Part shown: positions 11,212 through 22,896 of the stretch, piece after piece | Position numbering within the stretch: the first letter of the stretch is position 1 | Layout: each line of letters begins with the position of its first letter | From: Pteria penguin | Lineage: Eukaryota > Mollusca > Bivalvia > Pterioida > Pteriidae | Direction: 5' to 3' | NCBI GenBank assembly: GCA_035048485.1 | Contig: CM068587.1 | Location: 34,749,816 to 34,813,815, forward strand | DNA length: 64,000 nt | Notes under the pieces: model-generated | Seen by the model: the letters and a program-made list of their open reading frames with translations, nothing else | Told to the model about the DNA's origin: nothing | The model's database searches: none | Translations under genes and position numbers: made by a program

Positions 11212-12192
11212 TTTTGCAATAAATTAAGATAGAGATGACGAACCTGCAGCAACAAGAGAACTAACAATTGAGCAACAGTACCAACAGTACCATAATGCAC
11301 ACAACAAAAAGGCAGCTATTTTCATAATAGGGCCACAATGCCTTACGTTGAGTTAACTTGTAATTTCAGATAAACGAAAGATCGACGTTTAGGCATAGAA
11401 TGGAAAAAATATCAAACATGTATAAACATTAAACAAACGATCGGCAAAAAAAAGTCTTATTCGGAGAAAAAACTGAAAATATTTATTGTTGGTACATCAG
11501 TGAGACATCCCTACCGACACAATACCGATAAATTGTATTCGTTCGGTTTTTAATGAAAACATGCATATGTAATGCAAGTTCCTCGTCGAGAATACAAGTT
11601 ACAATTTCTCGCACGGTAAAATAAATTTCAAAGCACTCAAAAGTTTAAAAATTCAAATATAGTACACATGTACCGGAATCTGCAATCTTTTCCAGACCTT
11701 TAATTCACGCATCACTAGCTCCATATAATATATAAGCTTATTGTGAACTTCAAATTATCAATACTGTGGGGTTTTAGAGTCTACTTAATTAAATCATTTT
11801 AATATCCCTCCAGCGATATTTCCTCGTTCCATTGCCACTTCTATGTCGCTATTCATATTAATAATAATAAATTCTCAGACAAATTGAATTCAATCTTGGG
11901 ATATGCATCTAGGTTCCCGTGTGCCTTTTAAGTGCGGAAATTTTCCCCATGTCTTTTCTGACAATTCCGATAAAATTTGTGAGAAATATCACATTTATCC
12001 AGAATCGCCTTGACTACCGAGCGCTGGAATACGTATGCCATTGTCCAGGGTGTTATCAACATTTTATGACTTTTAAACGTTTATGAATTTAACTTGGTTA
12101 ATAAGCGGTTAATTTGAAAAATGTTAGATATACATTGATTTAAAAATGCTACTGTTCGGTATTTATTCATATATTATATTTTACTCTATTCT
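11212..12192. other. AT-rich non-coding sequence
   Basis: No feature recognised. Confidence 0.4.
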
Positions 12193-12272
12193 CATTTTAT
12201 TTTATTTTATTTTATTTTATTTTATTTTATTTTATTTTATTTTATTTTATTTTATTTTATTTTATTTTATTT
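12193..12272. repeat. (ATTTT)n microsatellite
   Basis: About 16 perfect pentanucleotide units; degenerate units continue to about 12330. Confidence 0.95.
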
Positions 12273-12385
12273 CATTGCAAAGTGTTCTGTTTATTTTCTT
12301 TTATCTTATTTCAGTTTTATTTTATTTCATTGTGTTGAATTGTATTCTAATTACCTATTTCTTTCTTTATTTAATTATTATTATT

Positions 12386-12414
12386 TGTAGTAGTAGTAGT
12401 AGTAGTAGTAGTAG
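12386..12414. repeat. (GTA)n microsatellite
   Basis: About nine perfect trinucleotide units preceded by a short (ATT)n run. Confidence 0.95.
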
Positions 12415-13661
12415 CACACAAGTATAATAGTATATTCGGTGATTCATACGGACAGTCGACGTACGAACAACGGGCAAAGTGATCCTTAAAGTACCTCTCT
12501 ACTGTCATGTTAAGATCCTTTATTTTAATTTTTATTTTAAGGGGGTGGGACGTTGTACTAGAGCCCACTAACCCCTCACAAATCTGGATTCGATCTCTTT
12601 CAAAATCAGATGGGAAATGTCCCTCATAAAACCAGCCGATGGTCAGTTAATTTCCTTTGGAGATTCCGCCCCCTCTTCCACTCAACATTCACCTCTACCA
12701 CAAAGGTTGAAATATATTTGGTCTGAGTTTAAATACAAAGACCATGATGACATGCGACGCAAAACAGAGGTGTCTAAAATTACTGTTTTATCTTTAACAG
12801 AATGTAGGTTGAGAAGTCTATTGTATCCTCTGAATTGTATACAATATAAGACGCGTTTAATCAAAAACGTCTGTTGAAAGGCATGTTAAATCTGCACCCG
12901 TGTCAAAGATTTGCATCAAAGAGTCCACGAATAGATAAGAAAATGAGGACGTGGGGATTGACTGTATGTGACGTAGAACAAAGACCGTTCCGCTTTTTAT
13001 CACTATTGATATGAGAAACTTATACTGTTTAGTTTGCAATTTCTTTCTCAGAGTAGAAAATGAAAGTAGATGTCTCAACCGGCAGACTTTTATCCGGTAT
13101 TACCATTAAGATACAATGTGTCTGTCTACCATCAGCTGATGTGGCGCTGGCTGTCTAACACGTGATAAATGACGTCATTCTAAACGGTTTTAGCGGGAGT
13201 AGACCGTCATTTATCTTGCAGACAATTTTCCTTATTGGAAAGATATTTCAATTTGAGTGCAATTTATTATATCAGTGTCAATTTGCATGAGGCCATGAGA
13301 TTTCAAGATTTGTTTATTATGACCTTCCCATGCTTTCGGTGCATTTATCTCTCATAACTGTTTTACATTACAGTCTATGAAACAAGCTTTTGTGAAGAAA
13401 ATTAATTCTAAATTTTTCAAAGTAAAATACCTCCCTCCCCCATAAGCGGGCACTCTTTTCTTCTAAGAATAAACTGCAAGTCAAGTACGAGAAACAAAAC
13501 AATACATTTTAACGTTCTTTAGGATATTTATTACAAATCGTCTATGCTGAAATTGTACACAAATTTTCAAAGTCTTTGTTCATCTTGGTAACTTGGTAAA
13601 CAATTAATCAATACTCCAGGACTGTTGAAAATATTGTTTAAAAGTATGTAGTGTGGAACCT
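12415..13661. other. Non-coding sequence
   Basis: No supported gene. An 86-codon frame at 12617-12877 (+) has no start context, splice sites or recognisable motif. Confidence 0.35.
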
Positions 13662-13674
13662 GAGCAAAGATTGA

Positions 13675-13919
13675 CTGATTATTGTTTACGCCACTCCACG
13701 GATATATCAAATATATGGTGACGTCATCGGCCTGATGCATTGCAAAGAAATTTATACCTCTGCTACGGACCCACCTGAAGCAGAGAGGGATCTTTTACGG
13801 TACCGTGGTTTTTACTGTCTCATCCGAAAGACAGAACACCGGTGTGCCAATGGCGGGAATCGAACCTAGCACCTCTCGGTCAGATACCGAGCACCCCATC
13901 CACTGAGCTACAAACGCTT
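13675..13919 (-). mobile_element. tRNA-derived SINE, copy 4
   Basis: Minus-oriented copy with body GGTTTTTACTGTCTCATCCG and the complement of a B box at about 13855-13870. A small internal deletion removes part of the TACGTGCCACGCC segment. It is flanked by GAGCAAAGATTGA (13662-13674) and GGGCAAAAATTGA (13920-13932), a duplication with two mismatches. Confidence 0.88.
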
Positions 13920-14840
13920 GGGCAAAAATTGAATGAGAGACATCTCATGCATGGACCCTTCATAGCACATGTTTAACTTAAGTCATGATCTTGTCAGCAA
14001 TCCTATTTGGGCTAAAATAATTACGTTTGGGTGTTGATTAAATAAGTGCTTTTCTTTTTGGCCCAGACCAGAGGAATAAGCTATGAATCACTGCGAGTCG
14101 TGTAAGGTCGCTGAACAAGAAAAGTCCATTTATTAATGGCGTCGTAGAAAGATTGGTTTATATGGCTTTTAATAATATTTCAGTCATATCGCGACATGAA
14201 AAGAGGAGGTCATCCATCTCTTAAACATAGTGACACAAACCGGGGATCGAACACGAACAATCTGACGACCGCAAGTCAAGCAATCACACATACACACACA
14301 AAACCCCTCACACAAGTCTGCCACGTGGTGAAAAGAAATTAAATTATAGGCAGGCCCCTGCCATCTGTTTCTCCACCCCTCCTCATGGTTTACCAATTGA
14401 ATAAAAACACAAAAAGCTGGTAAATAACAATTAAATTATATCTAATGGATTGTTGAGTTTTTATGTATGAAAATATGAAAACCAGACTTTAGGGGGGAAA
14501 ATCAGTACCCAGCAGAGAATGGAGATATAAACGATAATTAATAATGCAGACATGATATTCGCACAATCAGGACCAAAGATTTAACTTCGCGGCACATATT
14601 CGATATGATTATTCACTGCGGAATGCCGAAGTTCTTCTTAATAATGGTATATTGTAGAACAATTTAATTAGTCTGTTTCAAAAAACATAGATTTTTTTCC
14701 CTTAATCCTGTTCGCAATTGATAACAAAACAAAAGGTTAATGTCTGGAATTTTATCAAACAAGATAAAAAGACAATCATTTGAATAGAGGATTTGCTATT
14801 TAAATTGTAAAACTTTAACGTACCGAACATGCAAGGAACC

Positions 14841-14878
14841 TTCTTATTCATATACTATTACAAGAGTATGAATAAGAA
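14841..14878. repeat. Short hairpin
   Basis: TTCTTATTCATA pairs with TATGAATAAGAA across a loop of about 13 bases. It lies about 0.9 kb upstream of the probable first exon; no function can be assigned. Confidence 0.6.
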
Positions 14879-15460
14879 AACGCCCCCAAGACCGATGTAT
14901 CTGTAAACCGGAGCGTGCGCATTGCTAATTGTTGCGCAACACTGCGCGTGTTGACAGCTCTGGTATCATGTGCTTGTTTATTATAGCGGATTATTACTTT
15001 TTCTTACATTTTTGATTCGCCAAAAGAGCGTCAAGTGCATACACAATACTAGATAATTACTAATAACAGAGTTCCGTTACATTGTATACAAAAACGGATA
15101 GCGCCTAGAGTGGCACTCTCTTACCACGACTAGTCACGCAGTACTGCCAACTAGCTCGGAAGAAACTATTGTCTACTAGCCCGAAGTTAGCGGATGAGAG
15201 CGAATTTAGTTCAATTTATTCGGGATTACGTTAAGGGTGCATCTTTTAAAGTAAAAAAAGGAAACAGCGCGGATTATTTATCACAATAACATCGAACTGT
15301 GCTTTCCGACTGCGCTGAGCCGTTGGTAATGATTTTTGATATGAAAATATCGCACAATACCGTGTTTATATCCGAGAGAATGTATGCCAGATGAATTGTG
15401 ATTATTTTATTGACAAAGTAAATACAACAGTGTGAAAAGGGACCTCGACCATTACAAAGC
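14879..15460. other. Upstream region of the gene, locally less AT-rich
   Basis: The stretch 14930-15200 has more CG dinucleotides and G/C blocks than its surroundings (for example TGCGCAACACTGCGCGTG). This is the kind of change seen near a transcription start. No factor site is claimed. Confidence 0.3.
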
Positions 15461-15742
15461 ACATAAAAGCAAACAGGAAATACAATAAGAGAGACAATGT
15501 TTTTATTTTCGTTGTCCGACGGTGAAGCGAGTGGAGTGGAGAGAACTTAACTATGAAGCGATACTTTTTCTCGGACTAATTCGCTCGTGTGAGTTTAGCT
15601 GACGCTTGAGTTAATATTTATTTTATTTAACGCTGTATTAGTTCAGAGTGTCAAAGCTTGTGAAAATCAAACGCACAGGTGACTTGAAGACTTTGACATA
15701 GATAGAATAATATTTTTCATACATGATACGATAAAGCTGGTA
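15461..15742 (+). promoter_or_regulatory. Probable core promoter and 5' UTR
   Basis: A TATA-like ACATAAAAG sits at 15461-15469. The following 270 bp lead to the first ATG of the proposed gene. In the frame of that ATG the nearest upstream stop is TGA at 15680-15682, so the coding region cannot extend further 5' within this exon. The transcription start is a guess, and an extra non-coding exon upstream cannot be excluded. Confidence 0.3.
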
Positions 15743-15820
15743 ATGGGAGATGGGCCGTGTTGTAGAGTTTGGATGACCATCTTATTGATAACTAACCTGG
15801 ATTATATACTCGCTAACAAG
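15743..15820 (+). CDS. Probable exon 1: start codon and signal peptide of the CxCxRCSQ membrane protein
   Basis: Encodes residues 1-26, starting MGDGPCCRVW. A short N-region with one arginine (R8) is followed by a hydrophobic stretch (V9-L19) and a small-residue site ending ILA at residue 24, where signal peptidase could cut. The ATG has G at both -3 and +4 and an in-frame stop 60 bp upstream. The exon ends AACAAG before GTAAAA, a donor in phase 0. The next convincing exon (33346) begins in phase 0 and encodes an ectodomain that needs a signal sequence, so I join them. That implies a 17.5-kb intron, and intervening phase-0 exons are possible. Without splicing the frame stays open to 16183, but that extension (lysine/phenylalanine-rich, no motif) looks like intron. 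Confidence 0.5.
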
Positions 15821-17215
15821 GTAAAACTTTTACTTATATGCTATAACAAATCGCTCTCCTGCTATAAAAATCTCTTTAAAATTCAAACGCAGACATATAA
15901 TAGTAGAGAGCAGATGGAACCCCCTCAATTCATTCAAATTCTCATCCTTCTGGTATGCTTATCATTAGGTTTGCTGTTTAGCTTTTCAGATGTTTGTTTC
16001 TATAATAGCGGCTTTATGATGGCACTTTATGGCGGCACTTTTAATATTTTGACCCGTCGAGCAGTTTCTGTATTTTTGTCAATTTTGGTAGAACTAAACG
16101 CACATTATCCAGGTTTTACGACATGGTATCTGAAATTGAAAAAGGAATCATTATGTAACAAAATTTGTTTTAAAAAAATCTAATCCCACTCAATCCGACA
16201 CCAAACTATTCCATCACTTGGAAATTCCTCATTTAGATCCCCTTTCGCAACAGTTCTAGATATACCCGTTGCATTTAGAATCTTAATAGAAATATAGAAA
16301 CGATTTTAGATTTATTTTCTCATTCATTCACTTTACACAAGGTAAAAAGTTTCTAGCCGTAATACGTGAATAACCTTGTTGATACACTAGATTGTAATCT
16401 AGACAATTTACTCTCAAATGTACCAGTTTTAATGGGAAACAGACACCCGAAAATGCAAGTGTGTTCGTTCTGTCATACACGGTGTATTGTGAATCAAGCT
16501 TTGTCATCTAAAACATTGTAAAACAAATATACACTTTGCCAAAAGGTATAATAAATCATGGGTATGCATGAAGCATAAAACGTCGACTTGGTTTTATTTT
16601 GATCCCCTCCCCCTTTCATATTACAGTTAAAGGGACGGTTAAAATGTCTGGATAAAAAAATCAAACTCTTAAAACCACTTCCGATGTTTCCCCCGTCAAC
16701 ACCTTTGTTTTAAAAAGAGGTCTAAAAAGGAGGTGGAGCAAAAAAATAGCGCAGAATGGATGCACGTGGATTCCATCTGGGGCAAGATTTTTTCATTCAA
16801 GTGCTAATTCTAAATCTGTGACATGTCAGAATGTCAGTTACTTCTAGTAGCTCTTCTGCTACATCAAATCGATGCTAACCTACCTAATTAAATGCGGTTG
16901 CGAACCACAATGATATAGGCATGTAGATACTATGTGATTTATCATTGATTACAGAGTCTTTTCTGTGATAAAGTCGCACGTGGATGATATTTACACGGAT
17001 GCTCATTACAACTCAAATGTGATAACGAAAATCAACGCAAGAGATTTCTTGTTTCCTAGGTTTTCTGTTTGCATATTTTGTTCAACAGATAAAGCGTCTT
17101 TTATTAGTTTATTTATTTGATTCATTTATTTATTTAATGAACCAATGGCGGTGCAAAATATGCGAGTGCCAAATTTAGAATCGGAGAGTTCAGGGGAGGG
17201 AAAATTATGTATAGG
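15821..17215. other. Proposed intron 1, first part
   Basis: AT-rich sequence beginning with a GTAAAA donor. No exon or repeat family recognised in this stretch. Confidence 0.4.
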
Positions 17216-17522
17216 GATGAACTGTGTGTATTGGTTAAGCCATTGGTTTCTAGTACTGGCGACCTGAGTTCGATCCCCAACTGCGCCACTGTAATTTTTA
17301 GGTTGGATACATTCTGCCCATGTGTCGTTTATGATTGAAGCATTAAAAATAGTTGGTCGAATGAAATCACTGCGACCTTGTACATCGTTTAGCTCGTCTC
17401 GGTAAAATTTTGGTTCGAATCCCAAGTAGGTCAAGTTGGAAAGGTTCCTTCCATCAATCAGCAATACTGCTCAGAAATAAAGGTATAATATTCCTGCCGT
17501 TGTGTTAAACAACGATCCAATC
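17216..17522 (+). mobile_element. Second type of tRNA-derived SINE
   Basis: tRNA-like head with A box TATTGGTTAAGCC and B box GAGTTCGATCCCC. A second B-box-like GGTTCGAATCCC lies near 17412. The 3' end is GTTGTGTTAAACAACGATC followed by CCAATC, resembling the tail of the main SINE family, but the body is different. No clear target duplication was found. Confidence 0.6.
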
Positions 17523-18680
17523 AAAGGATTGATTCAAAAACCCCTTCCTATTTAAGGAAACCTTCAGGTTGACTTGAAAGACTCGCCGAGAGTGTGTGTG
17601 CCAAGTCCGGTACCAAATATTTAAAAGCCTAAAAATCAACAAGCCTCTTATATCTCTGACATCCCATTGTCTTCCAATCCCGAATTTCCCTGCTTTTTTT
17701 TTTAATTCTTAAAGATTTAATGGGGTTTTTTTATATGTAACAATTTTAGATAATGTTTAATGTTTGAGTTATGTGGTATAATTTAAATAAAGTACAATGT
17801 ATAATAAATGAGATCTTATGAACTTCCGACCTTCACCATGTTGCATTGTGATATTCAGTAGTGAAATGACTGATACATAATATATGATTTAAATTTACTC
17901 AGCTTATAATGAAATTTACACATGCAATGTCAAGTGCCAAGCTATACATGTGCATTCGGTCAATAAAAACTGCAAAATGCATGATTTCAGCAACCGAAAG
18001 GGTAATGGAGCAACTTGAAATTTCTTAGTTGTAAATCACTGAACATCAAGTACATTATTTTCACTTGAAAATCAAGACAAATGCGAAAATACAAAGAATG
18101 GCCAAATTAAGCACGAGACAGAAATTACGTGTGAAGTGTTGAGGGTTGGATTTCGCACACGTCAAAAGAGAATTAACACGTTTGAAGCTTATATTTCGCT
18201 TGCGTTTCCCGTTGTGACACTTAAAAATCGTCTCAAAAGCGCATAAGGGACCCTGATTACAATACCCTGTCATGAACTGTCACTGCGTTTGATGTGGATT
18301 TAGATAGGATACAAAATACTTTTAACAAATTTGGCTTACAGTAAAATAAACTGAATGTGTTTGTCTTTCTCTAATAATGATCTGTCGCCCTTATTCTCAG
18401 GGAATTTTGTATGTATATGTCAAACTTTCCATGTACCACAATAATAGAAGCTATTACGAGCTATTTAGAACCGGCAATTTAGACTTGTTTGTAAGTTTAA
18501 ATATTTAGGAATATAGCATTATTTATCATTTACTGCTATATATGATGATTATACACTGAAAGATCCAAATGAGGGTGCCCGGTAATAAACCCTCTCCCCT
18601 TTGCCTAAAAACACAAAAATGTTTTTAATCATATCTATGTATACAGAAAATCCCTTCCTTACTTCTGATAACATGAATTG
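17523..18680. other. Proposed intron 1, AT-rich
   Basis: Nothing recognised beyond short homopolymers. Confidence 0.4.
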
Positions 18681-18689
18681 TAAGTCCCC

Positions 18690-18767
18690 CCGCCCTTTTT
18701 TTTTTCTTCTTTCCTCCTTTTTTTTTTTTTTTTGTTTTTTGTTTTTGTTTTTGTTTCTTTTTTTTCA
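18690..18767. repeat. T-rich low-complexity tract
   Basis: T runs with C and G interruptions, including TTTTTG units. Confidence 0.85.
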
Positions 18768-19414
18768 TTCTCAAATTACGACATTCGCGTATGACAAATT
18801 GTTTTCATCCAGGTTTCAGTCGATCTATGAACAATTTCATTACAACTGTAATTCGCCACAAAATAAATACATTTTTCAATCTTAAATTGTATATATGGCC
18901 CATTTAACAGTGCCATAGATGTTTATCCAGTCACCTCAAACGGCGCGCCTATTTGTGATTTTATATACTCATAAGTATTAATAATTTAATCGTAGGAAAT
19001 GTTTTGTTTCCGCGGTGATTCGGGCGTCTGAAAGGCGTGATTTCACTCTGTGATTTATAAAGCTGTGATCGGGTGCATGCACCGTGTACCCGCACAAGTA
19101 CGTGACGGGGTCTCAATGTTATTTACGGGGGTTTGAACAATAAGAAAATTGTCATTGACTAAAAACATGTCTGTTTAACAAATATATGTTTTGAATTGTA
19201 AGTAGGCATAGACATTCACTTCCATAAAAGTGCCCAATATGTTACATTACTCTTATGTTTTTGTTATGTTAGTGAAAGAAATTTTACAGGTATTTAAGTT
19301 CATGTGAACTATGTAAGTAGAAAATATATTCAGATAGGGAAAAGATATTGAGAATCTGTTATAGACAGTGTTAGTAAAATGTTGAAGTGTTGAGCATCTC
19401 ATGCATATGATAAA

Positions 19415-19464
<50 letters not shown>
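19415..19464. repeat. (ATT)n microsatellite
   Basis: About 16 perfect trinucleotide units. Confidence 0.95.
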
Positions 19465-19467
<3 letters not shown>

Positions 19468-22400
19468 ATTTACTTTTGTGTAGCTTAAGTTAACTTGTTT
19501 GCAATTTTTGTTCAACCACAAACGTGAAAATTAGACTATCACGTGAGAAACTTCTCAAGGACTACGACCCCACTAGATCTTTTTCAAAGGAATATAATGG
19601 TTCAGTGTAAGACCGGAATCGATCCCTCATCCATCTGGACAGCAGGACCTATTCACTCACAGTTCTATCTTTTTTATAATTTTGTCAACAGAAAGTATGC
19701 CAAATACAGGACTGCAGAAATATAGAATCTTTAATAGTTTCAATTTAAACGGTAGATACAAATGCAAATAATGTCATAAGCATTTGCTTATTGTTAAAAC
19801 TTGCAAAAAATGATAATAATACATATAAAAATGTCATAATTAAGAAAAGCAATAGTCATAACCCTGCCCTGAAATACTTATCTCACGTTCCCCATTTCAA
19901 TAGAAAGAGTACAATGGACCCTTATTCGCCTTCTCCATCCTAGTTTACTCGGCCAGTAAGTCTCCACTAGCCTACGCCCTTTGTATTTGAATGGGCGTGT
20001 GGTCCGTAGATCACTGCAGTGTTATATAAAACACCCGAGTAAAAAGAAACTATTGTTAAAATACAATAAGAAATATAACGCACAAATGTATACATGATAT
20101 CTTATATCAAAACTTTAAAAAAAAAATGAAGCTTTGCACCCAATGTACCTCTTATATTTTTACTGTGTGTTTATTTTCTTTTTATTGTGTTGTCAGTACA
20201 TTGGCGCGAGTTTTGCACCGAATTCTGTGAATTCTGTTCAGTTCATACAGATGTCTGTAAATAATTATCACGACGCAAAGGCACATAAAAAGCAAACTCT
20301 GGTAGTAAAATTCTATTCAGGTTTCCCTCGATGAAAACAGCTTAATTTAATTCTTCTCCATATTATTTGCTTCTTTGTTTTCAAAATGAACAGACTCCAT
20401 GTCAATTTGAAAAATTCTTTCTGTGCGACAAAGCGAACGGAATTTTCAAGCCTTCTTAATAAAAATACATTAGCATCGGCAAAATTTTAGAAAATCTAAT
20501 AAACGATTGGAGCATAGAACAGACCCTTTAATAAAATACACCGCATTGCGACCCTTCAGTGCGAAACTCTTCTCTTTCGAGTATTCAGCGATTTGCATTT
20601 CTTTGTTTTGTTTATTCGAAAATTCTTACGGGATGTAATACTTCCAGCAACGTTTATATAATGTATTCTGAATAAACACCCGCGGGGTGGCTCCAGGGAC
20701 AAACGTTAACAGATAAAACTGTTAACTGCTTCACTAATTATCATCTCGGGAGTGGTGGTGAGAGATTTGGAACTCTCCTGACGTAGAGATAATTTACGAC
20801 TCCATTGGAAGAAAAGTTATTTCTGTTTTTCGAGCATCTACTTAGTACATTTTTGTTTCCCTATCGACAAAGAACAACACATGCACATGTAAAGTTATTG
20901 CTTTTATGTTACGGTGGCTGGGAATTATCTCCTTGGTTCGTAAAGGAATATATAGAAATTTAGAGAGTTGTTAGCCGTGGCCATACTGTTGCATGCACTT
21001 ATGGACGCCTCTGTTAAATGGAATATAATAACCCCCCCCCCCTCCTTTCCCCTTTTTCATGACCTTTTCTTACTGAAACTTTTTTTCTTTTCGAAATCTT
21101 AATTCCAACGTGACTCTCATTAAAGACAGTATAAATGACATAAAGCGTACTTTATCTAATAAGCGAAATTTTGTGATCCCCGAAACAATTCAAGTAGCGA
21201 ACAGTAGGTTAAATGAGCGGAAAATCTAAGCATTGTCGTGTAAAATTGAGTTAATATAGCGACATGAATGAAATCTACAACTTCCTGAACATCGCTGAGA
21301 CAAAGCACTTCATACGACATTGTTGTCTGACAAAAGCAGTTGTAAACGTGAGGGGGCACGTGTTCGTTTTTCTTTTAGTTGTTTTCTTTTTCTGTAAATG
21401 ACATCACATGAGTTGACATGAAAAGGGCAGTGAGAAAATTGCATTTTTCATCGATGTAATTATTTTCTTTGATTAGAAAACCCATTTCCGGTGTCGTGTG
21501 ATAACTTAATCGTTCATCGTCGAGGGATTAAGATGAAGCATATTTTCAGGATTTGTTAAAATTAAAATGTTAAAAAATGCACATTTCTACGCTCGTACAT
21601 ACACATTCATTATTTTTTATGTCGAGCATACATGCCAACATACATTTTCCCAGAGACCTCAATGTTGTATGATGAAATGAACATGTTCTACTATTCGTAA
21701 TTTCACAATAGGAGTAAGAACAATTACTGAACTAAATATGAATACCTGCCAACAGCGTATATATAATTATAATTGAACTTGAACAAGGAGTGAGCTTTGC
21801 AATGAGATACGATGTTTGCTAATTCTCGCCATATGATCTGTCTTTGATGACTGCGTTAGAAAGATATTTCGATATTCATCCGCGGCGTGTAATGATAATC
21901 TAAATGAAATCTACAACAGCAAGATTATCTTCGCTATGCGATGCGCAAATTAAGTCGTCTGCAATGAAGATTTGATGGATGGAACATACGATGCGCGCCA
22001 TGTTTTGACCGCAGGAGCAGACGAGAAGCCATATACTGCACGGTATAGATCATCGTTTAACAAGAAGATCAGTCGAGTTACTGATCCAGAAAGTTAAGAG
22101 CAAGTCAAATGGAAAGATCATAATTTAAGCATTTTAACCCTAAGGCTGCACGGTTTGAACGAACTTTATTTCCCCCATCTGTCCAATCTCCGCATTTTGT
22201 TATTAAAAAATCTGCTTGTTGGAGCAGATATCAGATAGTGTATAACAATGCTTCTTCTGTTTTTATGAAATTCTTCATGCAAAACTTTCTGGAAATCGAT
22301 TTTTGTATTGTTTTTCTTTATATGTGTCTATCGTGTTGAATACAGCGGACTAGGTAAACAGAAAATTGAATAGAAACGTATATGAAACAACCTACATGTA

Positions 22401-22607
22401 CATATGTTACAGCAAAAATGTCTTTATTCAATTTATACAATGCACCGTTGATCTGTAAACAGCGTAGTTGTATTAGAATCACAAGGAGACTGGAATGTGT
22501 TCAACGGGCGTGAATCAGAAATCTGCATTTAAAACATCGACTACAAATTGGTCATTCTGAGTTGCTGTCACTTTGTAAGAATTGTTTCTCAAATTTTGAT
22601 GTGGTTT
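19465..22607. other. Proposed intron 1, no feature recognised
   Basis: AT-rich. A 66-codon frame at 20134-20334 (+) begins with a hydrophobic, cysteine-containing stretch but has no conserved motif and no matching splice donor. I do not call it an exon. Confidence 0.35.
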
Positions 22608-22619
22608 TCTTATAATCGA

Positions 22620-22884
22620 AGCGGATGTGGCCTAGTGGGTGAGGTGCTCGGCTTGTGAATAAGAGGTCCCGGGTTCGATTCAAGCTCTGGGCAAACCGGT
22701 GTTCTGTCTTTCGGATGAGACAGTAAAAACCAAGGTCCTGTGTCATGGTAGGCGTGGCACGTAAAAGATCCCTCACTGCTTCGGTGGGTCCATTGCAAAG
22801 GTAGAAATTTCTAAGCAATACATCATGTACGTGAAATAACCATGGAGTGACGTAAAACAATCAATATATCAATCAATCAATCAA
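22620..22884 (+). mobile_element. tRNA-derived SINE, copy 5
   Basis: Full-length plus-oriented copy. A box TGTGGCCTAGTGGGTGAGG, B box GGGTTCGATTC, body CTGTCTTTCGGATGAGACAG, end GAGTGACGTAAAACAATC followed by (CAAT)n. It is flanked by TCTTATAATCGA (22608-22619) and TCTTATAAACGA (22885-22896), a 12-bp duplication with one mismatch. It lies in the proposed intron 1. Confidence 0.93.
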
Positions 22885-22896
22885 TCTTATAAACGA

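Noticed and set aside
14215..14290. Another tRNA-like head on the minus strand (GTTCGATCCCCGG)
   Set aside because: Only the B-box-like string is convincing; no A box or body shared with the SINEs was found.
15743..16183. 146-codon open frame taken as an unspliced gene
   Set aside because: Only the first 26 codons look coding. A GTAAAA donor follows, and the remainder is AT-rich with no motif, so it is read as exon 1 plus intron.
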